In this document: positions 1 through 9,654 of the stretch, piece by piece
Numbering within the stretch: the stretch's first letter is position 1
How the letters are laid out: the number at the start of each line of letters is the position of its first letter
Translations under genes and position numbers: made by a program
From: Thiosymbion sp942492625
GTDB taxonomy: Bacteria > Pseudomonadota > Gammaproteobacteria > Chromatiales > Chromatiaceae
Direction: 5' to 3'
Length of the DNA stretch: 64,000 nt
Assembly: GCA_942492625.1 (NCBI GenBank)
Contig: CALOFM010000016.1
Coordinates: 73,270-137,269 of the forward strand
Notes under the pieces: model-generated
The model's database searches: none
Told to the model about the DNA's origin: nothing
The model's input: the letters and a program-made list of their open reading frames with translations, nothing else

Positions 1-92
1 GTAACAGAAGGGATCAAGTGTACACGGGCACCCTTGAGCCCCACCAGCAAACGGCGGTCTTCTTAGCGACTTAGTTCACAAAAAACCAACAG

Positions 93-1628
93 ATGATCGC
101 ACGCAACGGCGTTATCGCCGCAGGCCACGAAAAAACCACCGAGGCCGCATGCCTCGTCATGGAGGCCGGGGGCAATGCCTTCGATGGCGCCATCGCCGCC
201 TTGTGCGCCGCCTGTGTCGCCGAGCCGGTGCTGGCGTCCCTGGGAGGCGGCGGCTTTCTCCTGGCCAAAACCGCCACAGGCAGACCGCTGCTCTACGACT
301 TCTTCACCCAAACTCCGGGACAAAAGCGGCCGGAGGCCGAGGCGGACCTTTACCCGACGGTGGTCGATTTCGGCGACGCAACCCAGGAGTTCCACATCGG
401 CCTGGGATCCATTGCGACCCCCGGCGTCGTCGCCGGAATGTTCGCGGTGCACCGCGATCTGTGCCGACTGCCTGTGCGAGAGCTGATCGCTCCTGCCGTC
501 GGCTACGCCCGCGACGGCATCGCGCTGAATGAATTCCAGCACCATATCTCCACCATTGTCGAGCCCATCCTGCGGGCCAGCGAGGCATCCTTCGCCCCAC
601 ACGCATCCCCGACTCATCCCGGCGAGCTGGCAGCAGCGGGCGAGACCTTGCGCCAACCGGACCTGGCCAGCAGCCTGGAAACCCTGGCCGCGGCAGGCGC
701 GGACCTGCTCTACGACGGCGACTGGGGTGTGCAGCTGGCCCGTGACTGCGCCGACGGCGGCGGCCACCTGCGCGCAGAGGACCTGCGCGCTTATTCCGTG
801 ATCAAGCGCCCGCCGCTGATCGGCAACTACCGCGACCTCAGGATCTTCACCAATCCGCAGCCGGCCCTCGGCGGGCCGCTCATCCTCTTTGCCCTGCGGC
901 TGCTCGGAGAAACCGATTTGGGTGCCTGCCGACGAAGTGACGCTACGCACCTGCACACCTTGGCGACGGCGATGAAGCTGACCCAGCAGATACGCAGGGA
1001 AAGTGCGGAAGGGATGGACTTGGAGGAGGACCCGATGGCGGCGGAGCTGCTGGAGATCATGCGCCGGGAGGCGGTGTTCCGGCGCGGCACCACCCAGATC
1101 AGCATTGCCGACGGCGACGGCAACCTGTCGAGCCTGACCCTGTCGAACGGCGAGGGCGCGGGCTATGTGCTGCCCGGTACGGGCATCGTCCTCAACAACA
1201 TGCTCGGCGAGGAGGATATCAATCCCCGCGGCTTCCATCGTTGGCCGCTCAACCGGCGGATCAGCTCCATGATGTCCCCGACGCTGCTCGATCTCGGGGG
1301 CGGGCGCTGGGTAGCCACAGGCTCCAGCGGCTCCAACCGAATCCGCAGCGCGATCCTCCAAGTGCTCTGCAACCTTGCGGACTTTCGCCTCCCGCTGCAA
1401 GAGGCGGTTGCCGCACCGCGCATCCACTACGAAGGAGACCTGCTCAACCTGGAGCCTCCCGTCTCGGCCGCGACGCTGACGTCATTGCGGGCGCATTGGC
1501 CCGGGATCAAGCTTTGGAACCGAACCAGCGTCTTTTTCGGCGGTGCCCACAGCGTCTCGCTCGGGCCGGGGGGCGCGCTTTCAGGTGCGGGCGATCCGCG
1601 GCGCGGCGGAGTGGTGCGGCATGTTTGA
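93..1628 (+). CDS. ggt: gamma-glutamyltransferase (Ntn hydrolase)
   Basis: Encodes 511 residues of the gamma-glutamyltranspeptidase family, which cleaves gamma-glutamyl bonds such as that of glutathione. The chain matures by self-cleavage in front of a nucleophilic Thr. The Thr-Thr-Gln-Ile-Ser motif near residues 333-337 fits that processing site, and the N-terminal Asn-Ala-Phe-Asp and Gly-Gly-Gly-Gly-Phe motifs are typical of the large subunit. No signal peptide is evident at the chosen ATG and no clear Shine-Dalgarno precedes it, so the protein is either cytoplasmic or starts differently. It stands alone and is followed by a convergent gene. Confidence 0.88.
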   Translation: MIARNGVIAAGHEKTTEAACLVMEAGGNAFDGAIAALCAACVAEPVLASLGGGGFLLAKTATGRPLLYDFFTQTPGQKRPEAEADLYPTVVDFGDATQEFHIGLGSIATPGVVAGMFAVHRDLCRLPVRELIAPAVGYARDGIALNEFQHHISTIVEPILRASEASFAPHASPTHPGELAAAGETLRQPDLASSLETLAAAGADLLYDGDWGVQLARDCADGGGHLRAEDLRAYSVIKRPPLIGNYRDLRIFTNPQPALGGPLILFALRLLGETDLGACRRSDATHLHTLATAMKLTQQIRRESAEGMDLEEDPMAAELLEIMRREAVFRRGTTQISIADGDGNLSSLTLSNGEGAGYVLPGTGIVLNNMLGEEDINPRGFHRWPLNRRISSMMSPTLLDLGGGRWVATGSSGSNRIRSAILQVLCNLADFRLPLQEAVAAPRIHYEGDLLNLEPPVSAATLTSLRAHWPGIKLWNRTSVFFGGAHSVSLGPGGALSGAGDPRRGGVVRHV

Positions 1629-1639
1629 ATCTTTACAGA

Positions 1640-1680
1640 GCAGTTAGCGGACCAAAGCCCGACCGACAGCCCGACCTACA
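1640..1680. repeat. REP-like GC-rich element
   Basis: The short gap between two convergent genes carries two copies of an AGCCCGACC word (AAGCCCGACCGACA then AGCCCGACCTACA). A related word lies in the hairpin element near 45.6 kb. This is consistent with a dispersed repetitive extragenic element, but only a genome-wide count would show that. Confidence 0.4.
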
Positions 1681-2212
1681 TGGGCGGGCGCAGAGTCAGT
1701 GTGCCGCCCCTCTGTATGAGCTCGAAACGCTTCAAATAGCTCATCCCCAGTAGGACTTCCTCTCCCGGCATGTTCGGCAGAACGGATGCGCGTACCCGGC
1801 GCGCCTTCAATCCACCCAGGTCGACGCTGTCGAGCCGCGTGCTCCAGGTCCGCACATTGCCGTTCGCAGTCTTGCTCATGCCACCCGCGCGCAGGGGCAA
1901 GTCGAGCCGGCGCGCGAGGGGCAACGGAAGCGCAACGTCAGTCGCCCCCGTGTCGAGGAGAAAGACCACCGGCTCGCCGTTGATCCTGCCGCTGGCCACG
2001 TAATGCCCGGCCCGGTTGCGCTCCAGCACGACCTCGGCGCGGCCCTGGGCGTTCAGCGCCACTTCGATATCCCGGTTCGGATTCTCCCGGTCGCCGATCA
2101 GGCGCTGAAAAAACAAGGCCAGAATAGCGAGTGCCGCGACCCAGGCCGCGAACAGCATAATCCTGCCGATCCGCGAGGGTACGTCATCGGCGCGCGGCAG
2201 ATCCTGGCTCAT
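1676..2212 (-). CDS. membrane-anchored retropepsin-like aspartic protease (TIGR02281-type)
   Basis: Encodes 178 residues. One transmembrane segment (about residues 18-37) is followed by a single retropepsin-like domain carrying the Asp-Thr-Gly-Ala-Thr catalytic motif at about residue 87. The later Leu-Leu-Gly-Met-Ser-Tyr-Leu motif is typical of this bacterial clan AA family. Such proteins have one catalytic Asp and would act as dimers. The protease domain is probably periplasmic. Substrate is unknown. It is convergent with ggt and has no obvious operon partner. Confidence 0.8.
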   Translation of the reverse strand: MSQDLPRADDVPSRIGRIMLFAAWVAALAILALFFQRLIGDRENPNRDIEVALNAQGRAEVVLERNRAGHYVASGRINGEPVVFLLDTGATDVALPLPLARRLDLPLRAGGMSKTANGNVRTWSTRLDSVDLGGLKARRVRASVLPNMPGEEVLLGMSYLKRFELIQRGGTLTLRPPM

Positions 2213-2418
2213 AAAGAAGAAAGAAGATTTAAGAAGGGCCGGCTGAAAAAGGACGAGCGTGAATTTCCCTTTTCAGACCGCCAAATCCGCGCGCAGGTTC
2301 CTCTCCGGGGACGGCACGTTCCTGAACGAAACGGGGCCCGACCAGGGGCCCATCAAAGAGGGCCTGCACAGCTTACGACCATGCTGCTTCGCAAGCACAA
2401 GCCGTACAGGCTCCTGGA

Positions 2419-3036
2419 TTAACCGCCGTACGGACCTGGGCGGGTCGGGGCATTGGTCCGTTTGGACTGCTGGCGGAAATAGGCGACGGCGCTGCGGCCA
2501 TTGGCCATCACGTCGTAGACCTTCCACCCATCCTCGGAACGGTACATCCGGAACTCGAGCTTGGACGGGTAGCCTCCAGGGCGCAGTATGCCGACCGGCA
2601 CGTTAACCGCACCACGCGGCCCGCGCCGAGGGCGGAGAAATCGAACCTCCTGCCCCTTGTACTGGGCGAGCCGGGTGGCGAGGGTTCCCAGGAAGCGCGC
2701 CTCCAGCGAGGCCGCCAGGGCCGCGCGCTTCTCGCTGCTCATCGAGGAGTAACCCGGTCCCGCAACCCACTTGGCCATGTAGTCGAAGTCGAAGTAGGGG
2801 GCGATGGTCCCGTCGAGAAAAGCGGCCACCTGCAGCTTGTTGGGCTTCTCGTCCTGGCCCAGGAAGGCGAGCATCTTGTCCATGCCCTCGCGGAGCGTGG
2901 CCGCGGCCTCGGCACCGGGGTTGACCCTCGGCCCGGCCCGATAGGCACCCTGTACGGGGCCATAAGGCGGCTGTGCCTGTGCGACCGTGCCGACGCCCAG
3001 CATCAGGGCGAAGGGTAACCAGAAAAATGGTTTCAT
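2419..3036 (-). CDS. mlaC: MlaC-like periplasmic phospholipid-binding protein
   Basis: About 205 residues of the MlaC/Ttg2D family, which shuttles phospholipids between the outer membrane and the MlaFEDB transporter. The ATG at 3036 is chosen over the longer frame because a perfect TTAGGAGGAC Shine-Dalgarno precedes it and it opens a clean signal peptide ending Ala-Gln-Ala. Family features include the Tyr-Phe-Asp-Phe-Asp-Tyr-Met-Ala motif and the C-terminal Gly-Trp-Lys-Val-Tyr-Asp-Val motif. A Pro/Gly-rich linker follows the signal. The usual mlaFED genes are not adjacent, so this is a stand-alone copy. Confidence 0.82.
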   Translation of the reverse strand: MKPFFWLPFALMLGVGTVAQAQPPYGPVQGAYRAGPRVNPGAEAAATLREGMDKMLAFLGQDEKPNKLQVAAFLDGTIAPYFDFDYMAKWVAGPGYSSMSSEKRAALAASLEARFLGTLATRLAQYKGQEVRFLRPRRGPRGAVNVPVGILRPGGYPSKLEFRMYRSEDGWKVYDVMANGRSAVAYFRQQSKRTNAPTRPGPYGG

Positions 3037-3130
3037 TCGTGTCCTCCTAATGTAGTGTACGCGCCGCGCCAAACCAGTCGTCACGGCGTCCCGGCAGGGT
3101 GCCAACGCGGACAGCGAAAATCAAGCACTG

Positions 3131-3949
3131 TCAGAACAGAGACGCGCTCAGCTCGTTGACCGCCGACAGCATATCCGGATCATCGGTCAACGCTTGGGCG
3201 ATCGAGCTGCGGCACGCGGTGATAGGATCGATGCCGGCGGCCATCAGCTTGGCGGCGTGGACCAGCAGCCGGGTGGAAGCACCCTCGTCCAGCCCTTGAC
3301 CCTTGAGGTTTCTTGTCATGTGGGCGAACTTGACCAGCTGGCGGGCCTCGTCCACGTCGATGCCGGCCTCTTTCGCTACGATCCGCTGCTCCAGCGCCGT
3401 CTTCGGGTAATCGAATTCCAAGGCCACGAACCGCTGCCGCGTGCTCTGCTTGAGATCCTTGAGCACGCTCTGATAGCCCGGGTTGTAGGAGATTGCGAGG
3501 CAGAAGTCGTCCGGGGCCTCCAGCAGCTCACCCGCCTTCTCCATGGGCAGCACGCGGCGGTCGTCCGCCAGGGGATGGATCACGACCGTCGTATCCTTGC
3601 GAGCCTCCACGATCTCGTCCAGATAGCAGATGCCCCCGGCACGTACCGCCCGCGCCAGGGGCCCGTCGACCCAGATGGTCTCGCCGCCCTTGACCAGGAA
3701 GCGGCCCACCAGGTCGGATGCGGTTAGGTCGTCGTGACAGGAGACGGTGATCAGCGGGCGCTTGAGCCGCCAGGCCATGTGCTCCATGAAGCGGGTCTTG
3801 CCGCACCCGGTCGGACCTTTGAGCAGCACCGGGAGGCCGTTGCGATAGGCAGCCTCGAAAACGCCGATCTCGTCCCCGACGGGCTCGTAGTAAGGTTTGT
3901 CCTCGATGAAATGCTCCTCGGGCTTGAGGACTTTCAGCTCGTGCTGCAC
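3131..3949 (-). CDS. cbbQ: CbbQ/NirQ/NorQ-type AAA+ ATPase
   Basis: 272 residues of the MoxR/CbbQ AAA+ class, whose members remodel enzymes such as Rubisco or nitric-oxide reductase together with a VWA-domain partner. Walker A is GPTGCGKT at residues 45-52 and Walker B ICYLDE at about 107-112. Length and motif order match CbbQ closely. No cbbO/norD partner and no Rubisco or denitrification gene lies in the window, so the client is inferred only from the family; NorQ is an equally possible name. Confidence 0.85.
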   Translation of the reverse strand: MQHELKVLKPEEHFIEDKPYYEPVGDEIGVFEAAYRNGLPVLLKGPTGCGKTRFMEHMAWRLKRPLITVSCHDDLTASDLVGRFLVKGGETIWVDGPLARAVRAGGICYLDEIVEARKDTTVVIHPLADDRRVLPMEKAGELLEAPDDFCLAISYNPGYQSVLKDLKQSTRQRFVALEFDYPKTALEQRIVAKEAGIDVDEARQLVKFAHMTRNLKGQGLDEGASTRLLVHAAKLMAAGIDPITACRSSIAQALTDDPDMLSAVNELSASLF

Positions 3950-4108
3950 CAGGTTTTCCTCGTTACTGCGAATTGACTTTCGAAAGATTGGGGGCGATTT
4001 GCCGAGCAGGCAAGTAAGCAGCTTCAGAGACGCGATCAGAAGCTGACCGAGTCGCGAGTAGAATAAAAGACTCGGCCTGGTCGTCAGGACTCTATCGGCA
4101 GGATTGGC

Positions 4109-5614
4109 TCAGCGCCGCCGACTGCCGGTCAGTGAGCCCAGTATCCCCCGCACCAGCGACCGTCCGATTTGGCTGCCGATGGAGCGCGCGGCACTGGAGA
4201 CGAATGCCTCGACCGGGGACTGACGCCGGCTGGAGCGGGACCCGGGCTTGGCGTCGGCCTTCCTGACCGCGTTCAAAGCCTCGGCTGCCGTGGCCGCTTC
4301 GGCCGCCTTGGCCGCCTCCTCCGCCCGCTTCTGCAGGATCTCGTACGCGGACACCCGGTCCACCGGCTCGTCGTAGATCCCCCGCACCAGGGAGCGGCTC
4401 ATCAGGGAAGCCCGCTCGGTGGGATCGATTGGACCTAACCGGCTACCCGGAGGCGCCACCAGGACGCGCTCGACCACGGTGGGCGTACCCTGCTCGTCCA
4501 GGGTCGAGACCAGGGCCTCGCCGACGCCAAGCTCGGTGATGACCTGCTCGGTGTTCAGCTCCGGGTTCGGGCGAAAGGTCTGGGCGGCGACGCGCACCGC
4601 CTTCTGGTCCTTCGGCGTGAAGGCGCGCAGGGCGTGCTGAACCCGGTTGCCGAGCTGGCCGAGCACGTCCTCCGGCACGTCGGTGGGGCTCTGGGTGACG
4701 AAGTAGACCCCGACACCCTTGGAGCGGATGAGCCGCACCACCTGCTCCACCTTGTCCAGCAGCACCCGGGGGGCGCGGTCGAACAGCAGGTGGGCCTCGT
4801 CGAAGAAAAACACCAGACGCGGCTTGTCCGAATCGCCGACCTCCGAGAGCTGCTCGAACAGCTCCGAGAGCAGCCAGAGCAAAAAGGTCGAATAGAGGGT
4901 CGGGGTGTGGATGAGCTTATCCGCCGCCAGGATATTGACGTAGCCGTAACCCTGCTCGTCGGTCTGCATCAGGTCGGCGAGATCCAGGGCCGGCTCGCCG
5001 AAGAGCATCGCGGCTCCTTGCTCCTCCAGGGTCAGCAGGCGGCGCTGGATGGCCCCGACGCTCGCCTTGGAGACATTGCCGTAGTCGGTGAGCAACGCCC
5101 CGGCGTTGTCCGCCACGTGGGCGAGCAGCGCGCGCAGATCCTTGAGATCCATGAGCAGCCAGCCATTGTCGTCCGCCAGTCGGAAGACGATATTGAGCAC
5201 CCCCTCCTGGACCTCGTTCAGCCGCATCAGGCGGGCGAGCATGAGCGGCCCCATCTCAGTCAATGTGGTACGCACCGGGTGTCCCTGCTCGGCGAGAATG
5301 TCCCAGAAGGTAACCGGGCAGGGGGCGTAGGTGAAACCCTCCTCGGCTTCCAGGTCCATCTCCTGAACCCGCTTCGCGACCGTGCCGCTGTCGCCGCCGG
5401 CCTGACTGAGGCCGGCGAGGTCTCCCTTTACGTCGGCCAGGAACACGGGTACACCGATGCGGCTGAAAGACTCGGCGAGCCGCTGCAGGGTGACCGTCTT
5501 GCCAGTGCCGGTGGCACCGGCCACGAGTCCATGACGGTTGGCCATGCGCGGAAGAATCGAGACGCTCACGGGCGCGTCCGCAGCGCTCTTGCCGACGAGA
5601 ATGGGTTGGACCAT
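4109..5614 (-). CDS. HerA-like ATPase of the DUF853 (YjgR) family
   Basis: 501 residues with a P-loop GATGTGKT at 33-40 and a Walker B LVFFFDEAHLLF around 267-278, the pattern of the DUF853/YjgR branch of HerA/FtsK-like ATPases. The C-terminal 90 residues are Ala-rich, then basic, with Ser/Arg clusters that could contact nucleic acid or membrane. Family function is not established. It is not next to a NurA-type nuclease, which argues against a classical HerA-NurA end-resection pair. Start ATG lies 23 nt downstream of the kinase gene stop on the same strand, so the two may be co-transcribed. Confidence 0.85.
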   Translation of the reverse strand: MVQPILVGKSAADAPVSVSILPRMANRHGLVAGATGTGKTVTLQRLAESFSRIGVPVFLADVKGDLAGLSQAGGDSGTVAKRVQEMDLEAEEGFTYAPCPVTFWDILAEQGHPVRTTLTEMGPLMLARLMRLNEVQEGVLNIVFRLADDNGWLLMDLKDLRALLAHVADNAGALLTDYGNVSKASVGAIQRRLLTLEEQGAAMLFGEPALDLADLMQTDEQGYGYVNILAADKLIHTPTLYSTFLLWLLSELFEQLSEVGDSDKPRLVFFFDEAHLLFDRAPRVLLDKVEQVVRLIRSKGVGVYFVTQSPTDVPEDVLGQLGNRVQHALRAFTPKDQKAVRVAAQTFRPNPELNTEQVITELGVGEALVSTLDEQGTPTVVERVLVAPPGSRLGPIDPTERASLMSRSLVRGIYDEPVDRVSAYEILQKRAEEAAKAAEAATAAEALNAVRKADAKPGSRSSRRQSPVEAFVSSAARSIGSQIGRSLVRGILGSLTGSRRR

Positions 5615-5637
5615 GGGTTCGCTCCTCGGACCTTGCG

Positions 5638-6888
5638 TTATTCGTTGTCGATTGCTGCATCCGGACCGCGGGACCGCACCCGGAAAGCGGCGTCAGCCTG
5701 GACGGCGCGCAGCAGGTCATCCGGCGAGACGGGCTTGTGCAACAGCCGGTAACCGCTGGCGCGAGCTTGGCGCAGGCGATCGGCCTCAGTATCCCCCGTC
5801 ACCAAGATACCGGGCAAGTCGAGCCCCTGCTCGTCGCGAAGCCGCTGCAACAGCTCGATTCCACTACTGCCACCCCGCAAGCCGTAATCCACCAGGGCAA
5901 GCACGGGTGTTTCCGGGTGGTTGCGCAACAGGTCGTACGCCTCCTCTGCCGATGCGGCGCAAAGAGGACGAAAGCCCCAAAGGCGCAGTAGCTGCGCCGC
6001 CGCATTCCGAACGGTGTCGTTGTCCTCCACCACGAGCACGCTGCCCCCGGAGTGACCAACGGGCTCGGGCGAACGCCGCGGATTCGAGGGTCGCTGGACC
6101 CCGATGCCTGCCAGGGGCACCTCGATGTGAAAGACCGAACCACTGCCCGGCCTGGACCTGACACCGATTCGAAGCCCGAGCAGATCGGCGATGCGACTGG
6201 CGATCGCCAGTCCGAGCCCCAACCCCTGATACCGGCTCCGCGCGACCTCTCCGATCTGGTAGAACTCGTCGAACACCCGGTCCAACTCCTTATGAGGGAA
6301 TGCCCGGCCCCCGGTCCCGTACCTCGATCCTAACCGCGCCGGCTGCGCGGCGGCAGCCGAGAAGCATTTCTCCGCGGAGCGTGTGGCGAATGGCGTTGGA
6401 GACGAAGTTTTGGATGATCCGGGCGAGCAGGTCCGGATCCGTGCGCACCGGGGCGTTCGCAGGGCGTTCGCGGGAAAGACGCGCATCTGCACGCCCTGCT
6501 CCCTAGCATGTGCGCGAAACTGATTGTGCGTCCGGTGCAGAAAGGGGACCAGATGGAAGTCGCGGACATTGGGAACCAAAACCCCGGCGTCCAGTTTGCT
6601 GATGTCCAGCAGCGCGTTCAGTAGACCGTCCATGGCATGCAGGGCATTGGCCATGTCCGAGGCGACCTCCTTGCCGTCGTCGTCCAGGCCGGCGTAGGAG
6701 AGCGCCCCCAGTAAAAGGGACATGGCCTGCAGGGGCTGGCGCAGATCGTGGTTGGCCGCCGCCAGAAAACGGGACTTGGCCAGATTCGCCTTCTCGGCCT
6801 CCAACTCGGCAACGTGCTTGCGCAGAGCAGCGATCTCCTCGAGCAGATCGGATGTATTCGTCGTCTTCTCGTCCAGACCGCTTGCCAT
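5638..6888 (-). CDS. hybrid sensor histidine kinase/response regulator with scrambled ATPase segment
   Basis: 416 residues: N-terminal coiled coil (13-40), H-box with His47 in NHDLRQ, then the HATPase domain and a receiver domain with phospho-acceptor Asp334. Residues about 143-197 make no sense in this frame, while another frame reads a proper N-box region (RTDPDLLARII, NFVSNAIRHT, RDRGPGIP). A tandem 11-bp duplication at 6450-6471 throws the frame out and an extra base at about 6295-6298 restores it, so the frame stays open but the ATP-binding N-box is lost. As written the kinase should be inactive. An assembly error is possible. There is no transmembrane sensor domain, so the input would be cytoplasmic or from a partner. 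Confidence 0.8.
   Translation of the reverse strand: MASGLDEKTTNTSDLLEEIAALRKHVAELEAEKANLAKSRFLAAANHDLRQPLQAMSLLLGALSYAGLDDDGKEVASDMANALHAMDGLLNALLDISKLDAGVLVPNVRDFHLVPFLHRTHNQFRAHAREQGVQMRVFPANALRTPRCARIRTCSPGSSKTSSPTPFATRSAEKCFSAAAAQPARLGSRYGTGGRAFPHKELDRVFDEFYQIGEVARSRYQGLGLGLAIASRIADLLGLRIGVRSRPGSGSVFHIEVPLAGIGVQRPSNPRRSPEPVGHSGGSVLVVEDNDTVRNAAAQLLRLWGFRPLCAASAEEAYDLLRNHPETPVLALVDYGLRGGSSGIELLQRLRDEQGLDLPGILVTGDTEADRLRQARASGYRLLHKPVSPDDLLRAVQADAAFRVRSRGPDAAIDNE
6450..6471. repeat. tandem 11-bp duplication in kinase gene
   Basis: Two adjacent units, GGGGCGTTCGC and AGGGCGTTCGC, differ by one base. Removing one unit puts the histidine-kinase reading frame straight into its N-box region, so the duplication is the upstream frameshift event. 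Confidence 0.75.
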
Positions 6889-6958
6889 GCGTCAATGACA
6901 GGCCACATGCCCGCTGATAGTAAAGGTGGGCTTCTAACCAAATTTCCGGTGCTACCCG

Positions 6959-7534
6959 ATGCTTTTCCAGATCGACGACAACACCCGCCGCAAGGCAAAG
7001 TCGCCCCACGAGCTGGCGATGGTCAATCTGCTGCTGATCAACCTGCTCATGCTGATCGCACTGCTGGCGGGAAGCTTCCTGCAAAAGGGCTCGGCGTTGG
7101 CCGACTATAAGCTGGTGGGCGTCCTGGCACCCCTGCTGATCTCGCTGGGCATCATTGTCTACAGCTTCGTTAAAGCCGGTAAGACCGCCGCGCGCGATCC
7201 CTGGTTCGTTGCCGCCCACTGGAAGCTCGCCATCAGCCGCTACAAGATCCTGCTCATCGCATATGCGGTCGGTGCATTGTTGATCGGGCTTGGCTGGCTG
7301 CTATCAAAAGGTCAAACCGACCCACGGATGGAAGAGCTGATGTTTATTGCGCTGCAACGGGTTGCCATTGCGCCCATCCTGATATCGATCATGGCGATCA
7401 TCATGCTCGAATCCGGATCACTCTCCCAAGCCGGACGCGGCGAGGTACCCGACGGGCTGATCGCGCGATTCCCGCCCCCCGCCTCCCTGCTGGGCGCGGC
7501 AGCAGAGCTTCAAACTGGAAAGGAGTCTGGCTGA
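6959..7534 (+). CDS. four-helix inner-membrane protein of unknown function
   Basis: 191 residues with four predicted hydrophobic segments (about 22-44, 52-70, 93-113 and 129-149) separated by short charged loops, and a non-hydrophobic tail. I do not recognise the family. It is divergent from the histidine-kinase gene with only 70 bp between the starts, so the two could share a control region. A regulatory or transport accessory role is possible but unsupported. Confidence 0.6.
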   Translation: MLFQIDDNTRRKAKSPHELAMVNLLLINLLMLIALLAGSFLQKGSALADYKLVGVLAPLLISLGIIVYSFVKAGKTAARDPWFVAAHWKLAISRYKILLIAYAVGALLIGLGWLLSKGQTDPRMEELMFIALQRVAIAPILISIMAIIMLESGSLSQAGRGEVPDGLIARFPPPASLLGAAAELQTGKESG

Positions 7535-7790
7535 ACGGCGTCTGCAGGAATGGCCATTTTCGCTAAGCGGGTGCGCGTCCGTCGCGACGTTGGCAATCTG
7601 TGCCGTTCGCCAACCGCTCTGCTCCCGTGTCGTATCCCGTTATCCGTTTGCAGGGGCAATGTCCGAGTTCGGCTAGGTGCGGCCACTGATGCTTCACGGG
7701 CCGAGATCGGCAATCGAGCGAACAGCCGACACTGGTGGGGTTCAGGAATTAACTTAACTGTCCCCGGAACTCCCCTGTCCCCGGAACTCC
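7535..7790. other. non-coding stretch ending in a 15-bp direct repeat
   Basis: No convincing gene. The frame is open here but has no protein-like composition. Two copies of TGTCCCCGGAACTCC lie at 7759-7773 and 7776-7790, directly in front of the protein-like part of the next frame. They may mark an insertion or recombination scar that removed the original 5' end of that gene. Confidence 0.5.
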
Positions 7791-9654
7791 TCACATCCAC
7801 AGCAACCGCGGCGGTCTACAACAACGAGCTGCACGTGATCGGCGCCAAGCGGATCGACATCGACTGGTTCTTCACCACAACACCGAATGCCGGCAACAGC
7901 GATGCCGACCCACTCAGTACCGCCTATGCGCTAGCGGTGGCGATCGCACCGAACGTCCCGTGGGCCAACAGCTACACCTGGACCGGCTTCGCACCGCTGG
8001 CACTCGCTACCGAGGACGGCGAGGAGCTCGACGAGCTAGCCGACGACCCCTGGGGAGGCGGCACCATCGAATTCCACAACCAGGGCGATGGACTCGAATC
8101 GGCGATCCGACGGGACCCGTCGGGACGGCTGCGCCGACTGACCAACGTCAGAGACGGCTCGTTTCGCGCCCTTCACTACCGCACCAGCGAGATCCCCAGC
8201 CTGGCCAACGGGTTCGGCTGGGTCGACAGCAACGGCTCCGATGCGGCTCCGTCAATCTCGGCCACCGACGGAACGACCACACCAAATTGCATCTTCCACG
8301 TGTTCGATGACGGCAAACACAAGACCGAAGCAAACGGGGTCGACAAAAACAGCAACGCGATCAAGGTCGAGGCCATGGAGTACCCGGTGCTCGAGATCCT
8401 GGTGTACGGCGACAACAAGTGCCAGGTGCACGACTACGGCAAGATCATGGTCGCTAACGATCGCCAGGAGCTGGCCAAACGCGACAACGATGAGCAACGT
8501 CGAATCATCATCGGCGGCTACTTCGACGGCCCGATTCCGTTCCCTCTCCAGAACTATGTCGGACAGACCAACCTCAGGGCGAACAAGCACGACATCGGCC
8601 ACTTCGTCTACGGCACGTCGAGCGAGAAAGAGGACGAGGAGGGCACCGAAACCGAGTGGAGCTTCGGCGTCGAATCCGAAGGCAAGATGACCAAGGGCTT
8701 GGGCCCGGCGTGGAAGGCATCCTACGAAAACGCCAACGGATCCCTTGATCGCACGACGACATTGTCGGGAGTCAAGGGGAGCCTGAAGGTCGCGGCAGTG
8801 GCCACGGTCGAACCGGGCGAAGAACCAACGACCGAGTCCTCAGGCCTCATCAATGCTCTCACCCCGGCGCTACATCACCGGCTTCCAGTTCTCGAGCAGA
8901 CGCCCAGGGACCTGATCAACGCGCCGTGCTGCGGCACAAAATCTGACCCCAAGGCGATCTTGACCAGGATGGCTCGGCCTGCACCGCTCGAGTACTTCTC
9001 GAGCTGTCCGCGCTGGGCGACCTGAAGGCCGGGCGAGCGATCAACGAGAAGATGAGGCACTGGGTCCAACTACTTCGGCGACGTCATCTGTCGGAACGCC
9101 TATCCCGTCAGTGACAGCTTCCTCGCCTATGGATGGTCGAACGAGAACACGACCAGCAAGGAGTTTGAACTGCTCACGACCGGGTTCACCGAGCGCACAT
9201 GGAAGTACGACATCAGTGTCTACGGGGGACTGAGTGGCGGAGCGGGCGTGAGCCTGTTCGGCGTCGGTGCGGAGATGGAGTTCTCTCGATGCTCGTAGGC
9301 GAAACGTATTCGAACGAGAAATCAAGCTCCCAACTCAAGTCGTCGGGATGGAGTCTCGGAATCGACGAGGAATGGGGGCCACTGCCTGCGCTCGAAGAGG
9401 GCGGACCCGACGACGCAGTCGACGGCTATACCTTCCGGGCCTACTTCCTGCCGGTCCCGAAGCCGCCGTCGACGGTGCCGCAGAGTTACTGGACGACCGA
9501 GCTGATCAACATGCTCCCCTCCAAAGAAGGCACCCGCCGCGGCGACATTGTGCAGCAGATGGTCGACCCGAACTCGGGATCGTGGCGCATCGTTTTCGTC
9601 GTCACGTCGATCGAGTACCGCTCCCAAACCATCAAGGACTGGAGCCACTCTTGA
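7791..9654 (+). pseudogene. decayed gene for a large protein of unknown function
   Basis: Protein-like sequence begins just after the direct repeat and runs in one frame to about 8850. It then jumps frame several times: an Ala-Leu-Gly-Asp-Leu-Lys segment near 9005-9060, a Tyr/Trp/Gly-rich segment (SGGAGVSLFGVGAEMEF) at about 9070-9290 that ends in a stop, and a last segment from about 9290 to 9654. Joined, the pieces would give roughly 620 residues of an acidic, Asn/Asp/Gly-rich protein, perhaps secreted or toxin-like, but I do not recognise the family. The 5' end with start and signal is missing. At least three indels make a functional product unlikely. Confidence 0.55.

Noticed and set aside
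63..1427. 454-residue open frame opposite ggt on the minus strand
   Set aside because: Antisense shadow in high-GC DNA; no family signature, while the plus strand encodes a full gamma-glutamyltransferase.
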